Shown: positions 50,907 to 59,647 of the stretch, in pieces
How the letters are laid out: each line of letters starts with the position of its first letter
How positions within the stretch are numbered: the first letter of the stretch is position 1
From: JAHEKO01 sp965212505
GTDB taxonomy: Bacteria; Acidobacteriota; Thermoanaerobaculia; Multivoradales; JAHEKO01
Assembly (NCBI GenBank): GCA_965212505.1
Contig: OZ243123.1
Coordinates: forward strand, 3,844,001-3,908,000
Direction: 5' to 3'
Length of the DNA stretch: 64,000 nt
Made by a program: the position numbers and the translations under genes
The notes under the pieces: generated by a model
Told to the model about the DNA's origin: nothing
Seen by the model: the letters and a program-made list of their open reading frames with translations, nothing else
Databases searched by the model: none

Positions 50907-53165
50907 CTAGAGCGGCTCGAGGTTGGCGTACTTGGCAACCAACTTCCGCTTGCCGACGCGATCGAAGTAGACAGTCAGCTTGCCCTCGAGACCATCACCG
51001 TCGAGCTCCAGGACGACCCCCTCGCCGAGGGTCGCGTGGCGCACGCGGCGGCCCTTGCGCAGCTCGGGAAAGGCGCTCGAGCTCTCGGGACCACGGCTCG
51101 AAGGTGCGCCTGGAGCGGAGCGCGGGCGGCCTCCGCGCTTGCCGCCACCTCCGCCGCCACCACCGCGGCCTCGATCGAAGAACGACTGGACACCACTCGA
51201 CCGCTCGTCGTAGAAGAGCTCTGGACTGCGGGTAACGTTGACGATCTCCTCCGGCAGCTCGGACAAGAAGAGCGACTCCTGCTGATCCTGGTAGTAGCCC
51301 GCGACTCGACGTCGGCGACAGTGGCTCAAGAAGAGCTGCTCACGCGCACGCGTCATGCCGACGTAGAGCAGGCGGCGCTCCTCTTCGAGGTCCTCCGTCT
51401 GGCCACCTGCATTGAAGTGCGGTAGCACTCCCTCCTCGAGACCGGTCACCATGACGATCGGGAACTCGAGTCCCTTGGCGCTGTGGAGAGTCATCAGAGA
51501 GACGCCGCCGGCCTCTTTCCAGAGGTCGATGTCTGCCACCAGAGAGGCGTGGTCGAGGAAGGCGGTCAGTAGATCGGTCTCCCCCTCGGCGAGCTTCTCC
51601 TCGGTGAACTCCTGCGCTGCGGTCACGAACTCCTGAATGTTCTCGAGCTTGGCGTAGGCGTCGGGATCGTCTTTGTCGTACTGCTTGGCGTAGCCGGTCG
51701 TCTCGAGCAGAAGGTCGAGCAGTGACGGCAGCGGGCGCTCTTCGGCCTCGGTCTGAAGGTGCTCCACGAGCTTCTTGAACTGGCCGAGCGCCTTGGCACC
51801 GCGCGCCGGGAAGCTGCCCAGCTCACCCCCGATCAGTGCGTCCCACAGGCTCTGACTCTCTTCGGACGCCCGCTGTTGGAGGAACTGCTGCGTCGCCTTG
51901 CCAATTCCCCGCGCCGGGTTGTTCAGAATCCGGAGGAAGGACAGGTCGTCGCGCGGATTTCGGATGACCCGCAGGTAGGCGACCATGTCCTTGATCTCGG
52001 CGCGCGAGTAGAAGTGGGTACCGCCGACCAGCTCGTAGGGAATCTGGCGCTTCAAGAACTGCTCTTCGAAGGCACGGGTCTGGGCGTTGGTGCGCACCAG
52101 AACGGCCATGTCGCGCCAGTTGCGCCCGTCGGCGGTGAGGCCGCTCAAGGTGTTGACCACCCACGTCGCTTCGTCCTGCTCGTCGCGCGCCTTGTAGAGC
52201 TCGATCTCCTCGCCGTCGCCGGCATCGGTCCAGAGCCGCTTTTCGCGCCGGCTTCGGTTGTTCGCCACGAGGTCGCCCGCGGCGGTGAGAATGTTCTGGG
52301 TCGATCGGTAGTTGCGCTCGAGTTTGCGCACGGTTGCGCCGGGAAAGGCGCGTTCGAACTCGAGCACGTTCGACAGATCCGCTCCCCGCCAGCGGTAGAT
52401 CCCCTGGTCCTCGTCACCAACGGCGGTCAGATTGCCGGTTTCACCGACAAGTTCGGTCACCAGGCGCATCTGAGCGTGGTTTGTGTCCTGGAACTCGTCG
52501 ACCAGCAGGTAGTGGATCCGCGATCGCAGTCGCTCGCGAACCTCGGGCTCCTGGGTGACCAGGTCGACCGCCAGTCGAAGCATGTCGTCGAAGTCCATCG
52601 CTCCGGAATCGACCAGCATGCCCTGGTAGTGGCGGTAGATCTTGGCCACCCGTTGTGCGAAGAAACCGTCCGCCTCGGCTTCGTAGGCCTGAGGATCGAG
52701 CAGGCGATTCTTGGCGCCACCGATCGCTGCCAGCATCTTGCGCGGCGGGAAGGAGCTCTCGGCCAGGCCCTCCTTCTTGAGCGCCTTCTTGATCAGGGCG
52801 ATCTGGTCGTCACGATCGAAGATCGAAAAACCCGGCGCCACTGAGATGCGCTCGCCCCACTTGCGTAGGAGGCCGAGCGCAAACCGGTGGAAGGTACCGA
52901 CGAAAGTCGGCAGCGGATAGATCGCCAGCAGCTTCTCCACCCGTCCACGCATCTCGCTCGCGGCCTTGTTGGTGAAGGTGACCGCCACGATCGACCGCGG
53001 GTCGATCCCGACCTCCTTGACCAGATAGGCCACCCGATGGGTGATGACCCGGGTCTTGCCCGAGCCGGCGCCTGCGAGGACAAGCTGCGGCCCTTCACCG
53101 TGGGTAACGGCGGCAAGCTGCTGCTCGTTGAGCTGCTTTTCGAGTTCGATTTCGGAGGTCGTCAC
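50907..53165 (-). CDS. pcrA: ATP-dependent DNA helicase PcrA/UvrD
   Basis: A 752-residue superfamily 1A helicase. Walker A GAGSGKTRVITHRV, TFTNKAASEMRGRV, LLVDEFQDTNHAQ, DEDQGIYRWRGAD and the motif V/VI stretches LMTLHSAKGLEF and RRLLYVGMTRA are present. A Gly/Arg-rich linker leads to a C-terminal Tudor-like domain (GRRVRHATLGEGVVLE), as in PcrA, where it binds RNA polymerase. It serves nucleotide excision repair and removes RecA or stalled complexes. It starts at a GTG with a 7-bp dyad upstream. Confidence 0.95.
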   Translation of the reverse strand: MTTSEIELEKQLNEQQLAAVTHGEGPQLVLAGAGSGKTRVITHRVAYLVKEVGIDPRSIVAVTFTNKAASEMRGRVEKLLAIYPLPTFVGTFHRFALGLLRKWGERISVAPGFSIFDRDDQIALIKKALKKEGLAESSFPPRKMLAAIGGAKNRLLDPQAYEAEADGFFAQRVAKIYRHYQGMLVDSGAMDFDDMLRLAVDLVTQEPEVRERLRSRIHYLLVDEFQDTNHAQMRLVTELVGETGNLTAVGDEDQGIYRWRGADLSNVLEFERAFPGATVRKLERNYRSTQNILTAAGDLVANNRSRREKRLWTDAGDGEEIELYKARDEQDEATWVVNTLSGLTADGRNWRDMAVLVRTNAQTRAFEEQFLKRQIPYELVGGTHFYSRAEIKDMVAYLRVIRNPRDDLSFLRILNNPARGIGKATQQFLQQRASEESQSLWDALIGGELGSFPARGAKALGQFKKLVEHLQTEAEERPLPSLLDLLLETTGYAKQYDKDDPDAYAKLENIQEFVTAAQEFTEEKLAEGETDLLTAFLDHASLVADIDLWKEAGGVSLMTLHSAKGLEFPIVMVTGLEEGVLPHFNAGGQTEDLEEERRLLYVGMTRAREQLFLSHCRRRRVAGYYQDQQESLFLSELPEEIVNVTRSPELFYDERSSGVQSFFDRGRGGGGGGGGKRGGRPRSAPGAPSSRGPESSSAFPELRKGRRVRHATLGEGVVLELDGDGLEGKLTVYFDRVGKRKLVAKYANLEPL

Positions 53166-53188
53166 GGAAGGGTCTCGCTCGGCTGACA

Positions 53189-53207
53189 GAGCTGTTTAAC
53201 ACAGCTC
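53189..53207. promoter_or_regulatory. Palindromic operator-like site upstream of pcrA
   Basis: GAGCTGT and ACAGCTC are perfect inverted repeats around TTAAC. The dyad sits 24 bases upstream of the pcrA GTG. CTGT-N5-ACAG recalls the E. coli LexA box CTGT-N8-ACAG, but the spacing differs. Confidence 0.4.
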
Positions 53208-53252
53208 GGGAGCCCTGCCCAGATGAACGAGGATCATTCAGGGAGCTGAGAC

Positions 53253-53417
53253 TCAGTCCTTCTCGTCGCTCTCGCGGCCCATCGCCGTGCCCAACCCGGC
53301 TCCCACCGCGACCCCGATCGCGATTCCAACGCCAACGTTGCCGATCGCGACTCCGATCGCCACACCGACGCCGACCCCGATCGCGATCCCGGCGCCCATC
53401 TTGCTCTCCTTGGCCAT
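53253..53417 (-). CDS. Small glycine-zipper protein
   Basis: A 54-residue protein. Between a short charged start (MAKESK) and an acidic end (GRESDEKD) lie about 40 residues of alternating Gly and Ile/Val/Ala (GIAIGVGVGVAIGVAIG), a long glycine zipper. Such helices insert in membranes and pack into oligomers. The DNA shows an internal GCGATCGGGGTCG-like repeat, so it grew by duplication. A TAGGAT box ends six bases before the ATG, which fits a leaderless transcript. No homologue of known function comes to mind. It is alone between pcrA and glmS. Confidence 0.75.
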   Translation of the reverse strand: MAKESKMGAGIAIGVGVGVAIGVAIGNVGVGIAIGVAVGAGLGTAMGRESDEKD

Positions 53418-53423
53418 GGTCAC

Positions 53424-53429
53424 ATCCTA
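53424..53429 (-). promoter_or_regulatory. -10 box (TAGGAT) for leaderless glycine-zipper gene
   Basis: On the minus strand TAGGAT ends exactly six bases before the ATG. No ribosome site is present. Confidence 0.45.
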
Positions 53430-53473
53430 CCCGCACCAAGCAAGCACTGAGCACCGAGACCTCAGGCCGGCGT

Positions 53474-55297
53474 CTACTCGACGGTGACGCTCTTGGCCAG
53501 GTTGCGCGGCTGATCGACGTCGCAGCCGCGCTTGACGCCGACGTGGTACGCGAGCATCTGCAGCGGCACGACGTTCACGATCGGCTGCAGCTCTTCGGAG
53601 ACTCGCGGCACCTGGATCACTTCGTCGGCGATGCCCTCGAACTCCTCGGCGTCCCGATCGGTGAGTGCGATAACGATGCCGTCGCGCGCCTTCGCCTCTT
53701 GCATGTTGCTACGCACCTTCTCGTAGACCCGCTCGCCGGTAGCGATCGCGACAATCGGCAACTCCTCGTCGATGAGCGCAATCGGACCGTGCTTCATCTC
53801 ACCCGCCGGATACCCCTCGGCGTGGATGTACGAAATCTCTTTGAGCTTGAGCGCACCTTCGAGAGCGATCGGATAGTTGAGTCCTCGGCCGAGGTAGAGG
53901 AAGTCGTTGGCTCGCGAGTACTCGCGAGCGAGCCGCTCGAGCTGGGGCTCGAGCGCCAACACCTCGTCGACGGCTTTCGGCAGATGGGCGAGCGGCTGCA
54001 GGAAGCGCTCCTCGAGATTCCCTTGGCGCGCCTGTCTCAGATAGAGCGCGAGGAGGTAGAGCGCGATCAACTGAGTCGTGAACGCCTTGGTCGAGGCGAC
54101 TCCGATCTCGGGGCCGGCGTGCGTGAAGATCACCCCGTCGGTCATGCGGACGATCTGACTGCCCGGGACGTTGCAGATCGACAGCAGTCGCGCGCCACGC
54201 TCTCCGGCCGCTTCGAGCGCCGACAGCGTGTCGGCCGTCTCACCCGACTGCGAAATGCCCAGGGCGACGTCATTCTCGGTGACGATCGGATCGCGATAGC
54301 GGAACTCGGAACCGTAGTCGACCTCAACCGGGATGCCGGCGAGCCCCTGGATCAGGAACTTACCCACGAGGCCGGCGTGCCAGGAGGTACCGCAGGCCAG
54401 GATGTCGATCTTGCTGATCGCCTGAGCCTGCTCGATGGTCAGGTTCAGGTCGTCGAGCAGGATTCGCTGCTGTTCGAAGTCCACCCGCCCCGCGAACGTC
54501 TCCTGGACGGCCAGCGGCTGCTCGTGGATCTCCTTGAGCATGAAGTGCTTGTAGCCGCCCTTTTCGACCTGGATCGGATCCCAGTTGAGCCGTACCTGGG
54601 GCCGGTCGACCGCCTCGCCGCCGGCGTCCCAGATCTCGACCTCGTCAACGGTCAGACGCGCCACGTCGCGGTTCTCGAGGAAGACGACGTCCTTCGTATG
54701 CGCGAGCAGAGCCGCCGGATCCGAGGCGAGGAACTGCTCGCCCTCGCCGAAGCCGACAACCAACGGCGGCCCCTGGCGGGTGACGACGATCTCGCGTTCA
54801 CCAACCGTCGACACCACCGCGAGTGCATACATTCCGTCGAGCTCCGCGGCGGCCTTGGTCACGGCGTCCTTGAGTGGCAGATCGTCGAGGTAGGAGCTGA
54901 TCAGGTTCGCCGCCACCTCGGTGTCGGTGTCGGAAGCGAACGACCAACCCTCCTCCTGCAGGCGCTTCTTGAGCGGCAGGAAGTTCTCGATGATGCCGTT
55001 GTGAATGATCGCCACCCGACCCCGGCTGTCGACCATCGGATGGGCATTGCGCTCGGAAGGCTCGCCGTGCGTCGCCCAACGAGTGTGTCCCAGTCCGTAG
55101 CTGCCCGGCGGAAAGCTACCGTCGAGCTTCTGGACGAGCATGTCCAGCTTGCCTTCGGCGCGCACCGTCCGCAGGTCGCCGTTCTGCAAGACAGCCACTC
55201 CGGCCGAGTCGTAGCCTCGATACTCGAGTCGCTTCAGACCGTCGAGCAACAGCGGCACGACCTCTTTCGATCCGAGGTATCCCACGATCCCACACAT
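53474..55297 (-). CDS. glmS: Glutamine-fructose-6-phosphate aminotransferase
   Basis: A 607-residue enzyme making glucosamine 6-phosphate. The N-terminal nucleophile Cys2 (MCGIVGYLG) starts the glutaminase domain with GHTRWATHGEPSERNAHP. Two SIS domains follow (CGTSWHAG, SQSGETADTL and LGRGLNYPIALEGALKLKE), and the C terminus ends in LAKSVTVE as usual. I start at the ATG before Cys2 because processing requires it; the longer frame lies in the glmU end. It is four bases after glmU, forming a UDP-GlcNAc cluster with yvcK. No glmS ribozyme leader is visible. Confidence 0.97.
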   Translation of the reverse strand: MCGIVGYLGSKEVVPLLLDGLKRLEYRGYDSAGVAVLQNGDLRTVRAEGKLDMLVQKLDGSFPPGSYGLGHTRWATHGEPSERNAHPMVDSRGRVAIIHNGIIENFLPLKKRLQEEGWSFASDTDTEVAANLISSYLDDLPLKDAVTKAAAELDGMYALAVVSTVGEREIVVTRQGPPLVVGFGEGEQFLASDPAALLAHTKDVVFLENRDVARLTVDEVEIWDAGGEAVDRPQVRLNWDPIQVEKGGYKHFMLKEIHEQPLAVQETFAGRVDFEQQRILLDDLNLTIEQAQAISKIDILACGTSWHAGLVGKFLIQGLAGIPVEVDYGSEFRYRDPIVTENDVALGISQSGETADTLSALEAAGERGARLLSICNVPGSQIVRMTDGVIFTHAGPEIGVASTKAFTTQLIALYLLALYLRQARQGNLEERFLQPLAHLPKAVDEVLALEPQLERLAREYSRANDFLYLGRGLNYPIALEGALKLKEISYIHAEGYPAGEMKHGPIALIDEELPIVAIATGERVYEKVRSNMQEAKARDGIVIALTDRDAEEFEGIADEVIQVPRVSEELQPIVNVVPLQMLAYHVGVKRGCDVDQPRNLAKSVTVE

Positions 55298-55301
55298 AGC
55301 G

Positions 55302-56681
55302 TCAGTCCTCCGACTCGCGCTTAGGACGCTTCCGCGTCGACCAACCTTCGATGTTCCGCTGCCGGCTGCGCTCGATCGCGAGCGCACCCGACGGCACGTC
55401 TTTTCCGATGACCGAGCCGGCGCCCGTCGTCGCGCCGGCGCCGACCTTCACCGGCGCCACGAGCATCGTGTCACTCCCGATGAACGCTCCTTCGCCGATC
55501 TCCGTCGTGTGTTTGTTGACACCGTCGTAGTTGCACGTGATCGTGCCGGCGCCGATGTTCGCCCCTTCGCCGATGGTGGCGTCGCCGAGGTAGGCGAGAT
55601 GCCCCGCCTTGACTCCGGGCTTGAGGGTCGACTTCTTGATCTCCACGAAGTTGCCGACCTTGGCACCGTCTTCGAGCACCGTGCCCGGGCGCAGACGAGC
55701 GAAGGGCCCGACGCTACACCCCGGACCGACCCGTGCCCCGTCGAGCACGCTGTACGGCTCGACGGTCACGCCGTCCGCAAGCTCGGAATCTCTCAGCCAG
55801 GCACCCTGACGGAGGGTGCAGCCGTCACCAACCTTCGTCGCGCCATTCAGATCGACGTCTGGGTGAATCACCGTGTCGCGACCGATGGTCACGCCAGGCT
55901 CGATCTGCGTCCGCGCCGGATCGACAACCGTCACCCCATCCTCCAGAAGCTCGGCGAGCTTGCGCTCGAGCAGACGCCGGTGCACGCGCGCCTGGTCTGC
56001 CCGGGTGTTGATGCCGATCGCTTCCGTCGGATCCTCGAGTTCGACCAGCGCCACCTGCCGCTCGGCAGCGGCGTCTCCGAGCGCGTCGGTCAGGTAGAAC
56101 TCACCCTTGACGTTGTCGGGCTCGAGGCGCTCCAGATAGTCGAAGATCTCGGGATACGGCAGGCAGTAGAGCCCGGCGTTGATCGTGCGTACCTCCAACT
56201 CGCTCGGACAGGCGTCGGAGGCTTCGACAATTCGATCGAGTCCTCCGCTCTCGCTCACCATGACTCGCCCCAGCGAGCCCGGGGCGTCCAGGTCCGCAAC
56301 CGCCATCGAGCCCCAACCCGCGGCTGCGGCGTCTCCGAGCGCCGAGATCGTCGACGCTCGTACCAGCGGAACGTCGCCGGAGAGCACGACAATCTCGCCG
56401 GTCGTGTCGCGGAGTTCACCCGCCACCTGAGCGAGGGCATGTCCGGTGCCGAGTTGCTCCCGCTGCTCGACAAAGACGACGTCGGGAGCGTCGAGGCTCG
56501 CCCGCACCTGCTCGGCACCGTGTCCGACGATCACCAGAATCCGGTCGCAGCCGCCCGAACGGGCCGCGTCGAGCACCCACGACAACATCGGGCGGCCGCC
56601 GACTGGGTGCAGCACTTTGGGGAGATCGGACTTCATCCGGGTCCCCTTGCCGGCGGCCAAGATCGCGGCTACGCGCGCCAT
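55302..56681 (-). CDS. glmU: Bifunctional GlcNAc-1-P uridylyltransferase / GlcN-1-P acetyltransferase
   Basis: A 459-residue bifunctional enzyme for the last two steps to UDP-GlcNAc. The pyrophosphorylase domain has AAILAAGKGTRMKSDLPKVLH and GTGHALAQ. The left-handed beta-helix has hexapeptide repeats (for example IGEGANIGAGTITCNYDG) and the acetyltransferase site GHLAYLGDATIG. Length is normal. It lies ten bases after yvcK and four before glmS on the same strand. Confidence 0.96.
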   Translation of the reverse strand: MARVAAILAAGKGTRMKSDLPKVLHPVGGRPMLSWVLDAARSGGCDRILVIVGHGAEQVRASLDAPDVVFVEQREQLGTGHALAQVAGELRDTTGEIVVLSGDVPLVRASTISALGDAAAAGWGSMAVADLDAPGSLGRVMVSESGGLDRIVEASDACPSELEVRTINAGLYCLPYPEIFDYLERLEPDNVKGEFYLTDALGDAAAERQVALVELEDPTEAIGINTRADQARVHRRLLERKLAELLEDGVTVVDPARTQIEPGVTIGRDTVIHPDVDLNGATKVGDGCTLRQGAWLRDSELADGVTVEPYSVLDGARVGPGCSVGPFARLRPGTVLEDGAKVGNFVEIKKSTLKPGVKAGHLAYLGDATIGEGANIGAGTITCNYDGVNKHTTEIGEGAFIGSDTMLVAPVKVGAGATTGAGSVIGKDVPSGALAIERSRQRNIEGWSTRKRPKRESED

Positions 56682-56691
56682 GTCCAGAGCC

Positions 56692-57717
56692 TCATCTGTC
56701 GTCCCCCACGCTCGCGTCCAAAGTCGTCTGCTCCGGTGCTCGTGTCGAGCCGATCAGCGCCACCAGCGCGGCCGCCAAGCTCGACGGGTCGTGTCGAATC
56801 AGCCCGCCCGGAGCCAGCAGGTCGGCGCCGGTGATCTCGACACCTCGCTCCCGCAGCTTGGCCTGCTCGACCCGTACCGGTTCGGCGCCCGTGTCACCGT
56901 AGTGCGACACCACGGCGGCCGGGAGGGGCGCGGTGTTGACCAGCATTCGGTCGACGATCCCCTCGCCGACGTGGCGTTCGATGGCGTCGAGATGCCCGAG
57001 CGCGTCGAGGCCATCGGTTTCGCCCGGCTGGCTCATCAGGTTGGTCACCAGCACCACCGGTGCCGAGCTCTCGTCGATCGCTCGCTGGATGCCTGGAATC
57101 AGTAGATTCGGCAGGATCGAGGTATAGAGGGAGCCGGGGCCGAGCAGAATCAAGTCGGCGGCCTGGAACGCCTCGATCGCGGGCGGGAAGGCGGCGACAC
57201 TCGGCGGCTCGAGGCAGACCAGCTCGAGCGGCTCGCCCGACCCCCCGACCGCCGACTCGCCGTCGTAGATCGCTCCCGAGACTCCGCGAGCCAGAAGCCT
57301 CACCTCGTGCAGGGTCGCCGGGTAGATCTTGCCGCGCACCGACAGCACCGACTCGGCCGTCAAGATGGCCTGGTAGAAGTCACCGGTGATTCCGGTGAGC
57401 GCAGTCAGAAACAGATTGCCGAACGAGTGGCCCGAAAGGCCATCACCTCCGGCGAAGCGATACTGAAAAAGACGCGCGAGCCGATCTTCGTCATCGGCCA
57501 GGGCGACGATGCAGTTTCGTACGTCCCCCGGCGGCAGCACTCCGAGCTCGCGTCGCAGACGGCCCGACGAGCCGCCATCGTCGGCCATCGTCACCACCGC
57601 CTTGAGATTCTCGATCTCCCTGCCGACGTGGTGCTTCAGGCCGCGGAGCAAGACGGCGAGGCCGGTGCCGCCACCGACCGCAACGACCCGAGCGCCGCGT
57701 GGCGGCGCGCTAGACAC
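56692..57717 (-). CDS. yvcK: YvcK/CofD-like UDP-GlcNAc-binding protein
   Basis: A 341-residue protein of the gluconeogenesis factor family. The start VVAVGGGTGLAVLLRGLK, TMADDGGSSGRLRRELG, PPGDVRNCIVAL and SGHSFGNLFLTAL are diagnostic. In Bacillus and mycobacteria YvcK/CuvA binds UDP-GlcNAc and steers carbon to cell-wall precursors. Position directly upstream of glmU and glmS, the UDP-GlcNAc genes, agrees with this. It lies 26 bases after the TPR gene and may also be transcribed with mglB-mglA. Confidence 0.93.
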   Translation of the reverse strand: MSSAPPRGARVVAVGGGTGLAVLLRGLKHHVGREIENLKAVVTMADDGGSSGRLRRELGVLPPGDVRNCIVALADDEDRLARLFQYRFAGGDGLSGHSFGNLFLTALTGITGDFYQAILTAESVLSVRGKIYPATLHEVRLLARGVSGAIYDGESAVGGSGEPLELVCLEPPSVAAFPPAIEAFQAADLILLGPGSLYTSILPNLLIPGIQRAIDESSAPVVLVTNLMSQPGETDGLDALGHLDAIERHVGEGIVDRMLVNTAPLPAAVVSHYGDTGAEPVRVEQAKLRERGVEITGADLLAPGGLIRHDPSSLAAALVALIGSTRAPEQTTLDASVGDDR

Positions 57718-57743
57718 GGGCTCCCCTCGCGAGGCTGCCCGCC

Positions 57744-58373
57744 TCAGTCGCTCTCGAACATGGCGGCATATTCGGCATCGGCGCGCAGTGCGTCGAAGTC
57801 CGAGTCATAGGTCGCGTGAACTCGGTTCTTCGGGTCGAGGGCGATCGCGCTCCCCAGGAGCTCAGCCGCCTTCTCGAGATCGCCCTGGATCGAGTAGATC
57901 GCCGAGGCCAGGTAGGCGAACCGCTCGTCCTTGCCAACCCTCCCACCCCGGTTACAGAGGTCCAGCGCCTCCTCGAGATTCCCACGGTTGCGCTCGTACA
58001 CCGCGAGTAGGAACGGGTCGTCCGCTGCCGGCGGCTTGCTCAGGTGCTGGTCGCAGACCTCGAGGTACTTCTCCGCGCCGATACGCAGCTCCGGATGATC
58101 GGCTTCGGCGAGCACCTGCTTGAAGTGTTTTGCCGCCTCCCGCCACTTCTTGCCGTAGAGCGCGCGAGTCCCCTGGGTGTACACCTTGATCAGCGGATCG
58201 TGCTCGATACGCAACACGACGACGCTGTCCTTCGAAGCGAGTCCGAGCTCAGTGAGCTTCTCCGTGAGCGCGTCAGGCTCGATCTTGAACCTCTCAGCGA
58301 GCTCCGCGGTTGTGCGGATCTTCGCGTACCGCTTCAAATAGGTGATCTCTTCGGTCTTCCACCGTTTGGCCAT
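57744..58373 (-). CDS. TPR protein with N-terminal helix-turn-helix-like segment
   Basis: A 209-residue cytosolic protein. Residues 1-45 (RWKTEEITYLKRYAKIRTTAELAERF in two blocks) look like a Myb/SANT or sigma-like helix-turn-helix. Residues 65-185 hold TPR-like repeats (REAAKHFKQVLAEADHPEL, NLEEALDLCNRGGRVGKDERFAYLAS). It follows mglA by 48 bases. A scaffold role in the Mgl polarity system is plausible from position alone. No family name is certain. Confidence 0.75.
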   Translation of the reverse strand: MAKRWKTEEITYLKRYAKIRTTAELAERFKIEPDALTEKLTELGLASKDSVVVLRIEHDPLIKVYTQGTRALYGKKWREAAKHFKQVLAEADHPELRIGAEKYLEVCDQHLSKPPAADDPFLLAVYERNRGNLEEALDLCNRGGRVGKDERFAYLASAIYSIQGDLEKAAELLGSAIALDPKNRVHATYDSDFDALRADAEYAAMFESD

Positions 58374-58421
58374 ACGTCTCGTCTAACCTCGCAATCCGTC
58401 GCCGGGCACCGGCCCAGCGCT

Positions 58422-59006
58422 CTACTTCTTTCTCAGCTCCACCAGGACCTGCTTGGCAACCGACTTGAGGGTATCGAAAACCCCCAGGCCGTTCATGGCG
58501 ACCGCCTCGAAGGTCGGCTCGCGCTTGTAGTTGAGCATTCGATACATCTCGTCGCTCGGCACGGCCCCCTGGATATCTCGTTTGTTGAACTGCAGCGCAA
58601 GGGGGATCGTCGTCAGATCGAACCCGTGGTCGCGCAGGTTTTCTTCCAGGTTGCGAATCGATTCCACATTGGCTTCCATCCGCTCCGGCTGACTGTCCGC
58701 CACGAAGACGACCCCGTCGACCCCCTTGAGAATCAGGCGACGGCTGGCGTCGTAGAAGACCTGTCCCGGCACGGTATAGAGGTGGAATCGGGTGTTGAAG
58801 CCGCGAATCGTGCCCAGGTCGAGGGGCAGGAAGTCGAAAAAGAGCGTCCGATCCGCCTCGGTGGCAAGCGAGATCATCTTGCCCTTCCGCTCAGGAGCGG
58901 TCTTGTTGTAGATGTACTGCAGGTTCGTCGTCTTCCCGCCCAGGCCTGGGCCGTAGTAGACGATCTTGCAGTTGATCTCTCGCGCCGCGTAGTTGATAAA
59001 TGTCAT
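58422..59006 (-). CDS. mglA: MglA-family polarity GTPase
   Basis: A 194-residue Ras-like GTPase. The P-loop GPGLGGKTTN (residues 19-28), the TVPGQ motif that replaces the usual DxxG, and QFNKRD for guanine recognition identify MglA. In Myxococcus MglA-GTP marks the leading pole and controls type IV pili and gliding. It is encoded right after the roadblock protein MglB, its activating partner. With pilins, PilD and PilS/PilR in the window, a role in polar pilus control is likely here too. Spacing to mglB is 60 bases. Confidence 0.95.
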   Translation of the reverse strand: MTFINYAAREINCKIVYYGPGLGGKTTNLQYIYNKTAPERKGKMISLATEADRTLFFDFLPLDLGTIRGFNTRFHLYTVPGQVFYDASRRLILKGVDGVVFVADSQPERMEANVESIRNLEENLRDHGFDLTTIPLALQFNKRDIQGAVPSDEMYRMLNYKREPTFEAVAMNGLGVFDTLKSVAKQVLVELRKK

Positions 59007-59066
59007 GTGATCGCGCGTCGCAACACAGCACGCGAAACGTGCCGGCAGCGCCGTCGCCTCGAGCCG

Positions 59067-59561
59067 CTACTCGCTAAAGAGAGCGTCGATATCTTCGTCG
59101 GTAATCTCCGAGAAAGGACTGGGCTCGGGCTCACCTTGAACGCCGACCTCGGCCTTCTGGTCCATCTGCTCGAAGACCCGGTCCATCTCGGTACTCGCGC
59201 GCTTTACTCGAAGGCGGACGAGCCCGAGCGACGAACGCTCGTCGAAGATCACCAGCAGGATGGCCCGTCGGGCCACGATGGAGATGTGGATATGGTCGCG
59301 CTGGCCCTCGTGGAAGAGGACCGAAAATTCACTTTCGCCGATCAGCTTGGCCAGCCCATCGGTCGCCGCCACGTTGCCCGCGGTCAGCGAAGCCAATGAG
59401 GTGCTGTCGAACTGATCGGTGTCACCCGCTGCAGCGATGTGCTGACCGTTGCGGTCGATGAGGAAGACCGCCTTGGCGTTGGCATCAAGGCGCAATCGGC
59501 GCAAGGAGCCCTCGAGGTGCCGGAACTCCTCTTCGTAGACCTCCATCCGTGCCAGTGACAT
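59067..59561 (-). CDS. mglB: MglB-like roadblock/LC7 protein
   Basis: A 164-residue protein with a roadblock fold (about 15-130): LRRLRLDANAKAVFLIDRNGQHI, STSLASLTAGNVAATDGLAKLIGE (two adjoining blocks) and HISIVARRAILLVIFDERSS. The C-terminal 30 residues are acidic. MglB dimers act as the GTPase-activating protein for MglA and mark the lagging pole. Gene order mglB-mglA is conserved. A TATGAT box (minus strand, 59588-59593) lies 26 bases upstream and may start the unit. Confidence 0.92.
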   Translation of the reverse strand: MSLARMEVYEEEFRHLEGSLRRLRLDANAKAVFLIDRNGQHIAAAGDTDQFDSTSLASLTAGNVAATDGLAKLIGESEFSVLFHEGQRDHIHISIVARRAILLVIFDERSSLGLVRLRVKRASTEMDRVFEQMDQKAEVGVQGEPEPSPFSEITDEDIDALFSE

Positions 59562-59587
59562 CGCCCTTTGTTGACCCTCGAAAAGCT

Positions 59588-59614
59588 ATCATACCGGGCC
59601 GTTTGGCTCGGCAA
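59588..59614 (-). promoter_or_regulatory. Possible promoter of mglBA
   Basis: On the minus strand TATGAT (59588-59593) matches five of six -10 bases. TTGCCG (59609-59614) could be the -35, though the 15-base spacing is short. Confidence 0.35.
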
Positions 59615-59647
59615 CTGTTGAGTTTGTTACTGGCAGCCCAGACCGGC

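Noticed and set aside
53255..53417. Direct-repeat array (CRISPR or tandem satellite) in the GATCGC/GGTCGG-rich stretch
   Set aside because: Repeat units are about 12 bases, degenerate and in frame; they encode the glycine zipper. No spacers.
53474..55400. glmS ribozyme or amino-sugar riboswitch ahead of glmS
   Set aside because: Only four bases separate glmU and glmS, so no leader exists.
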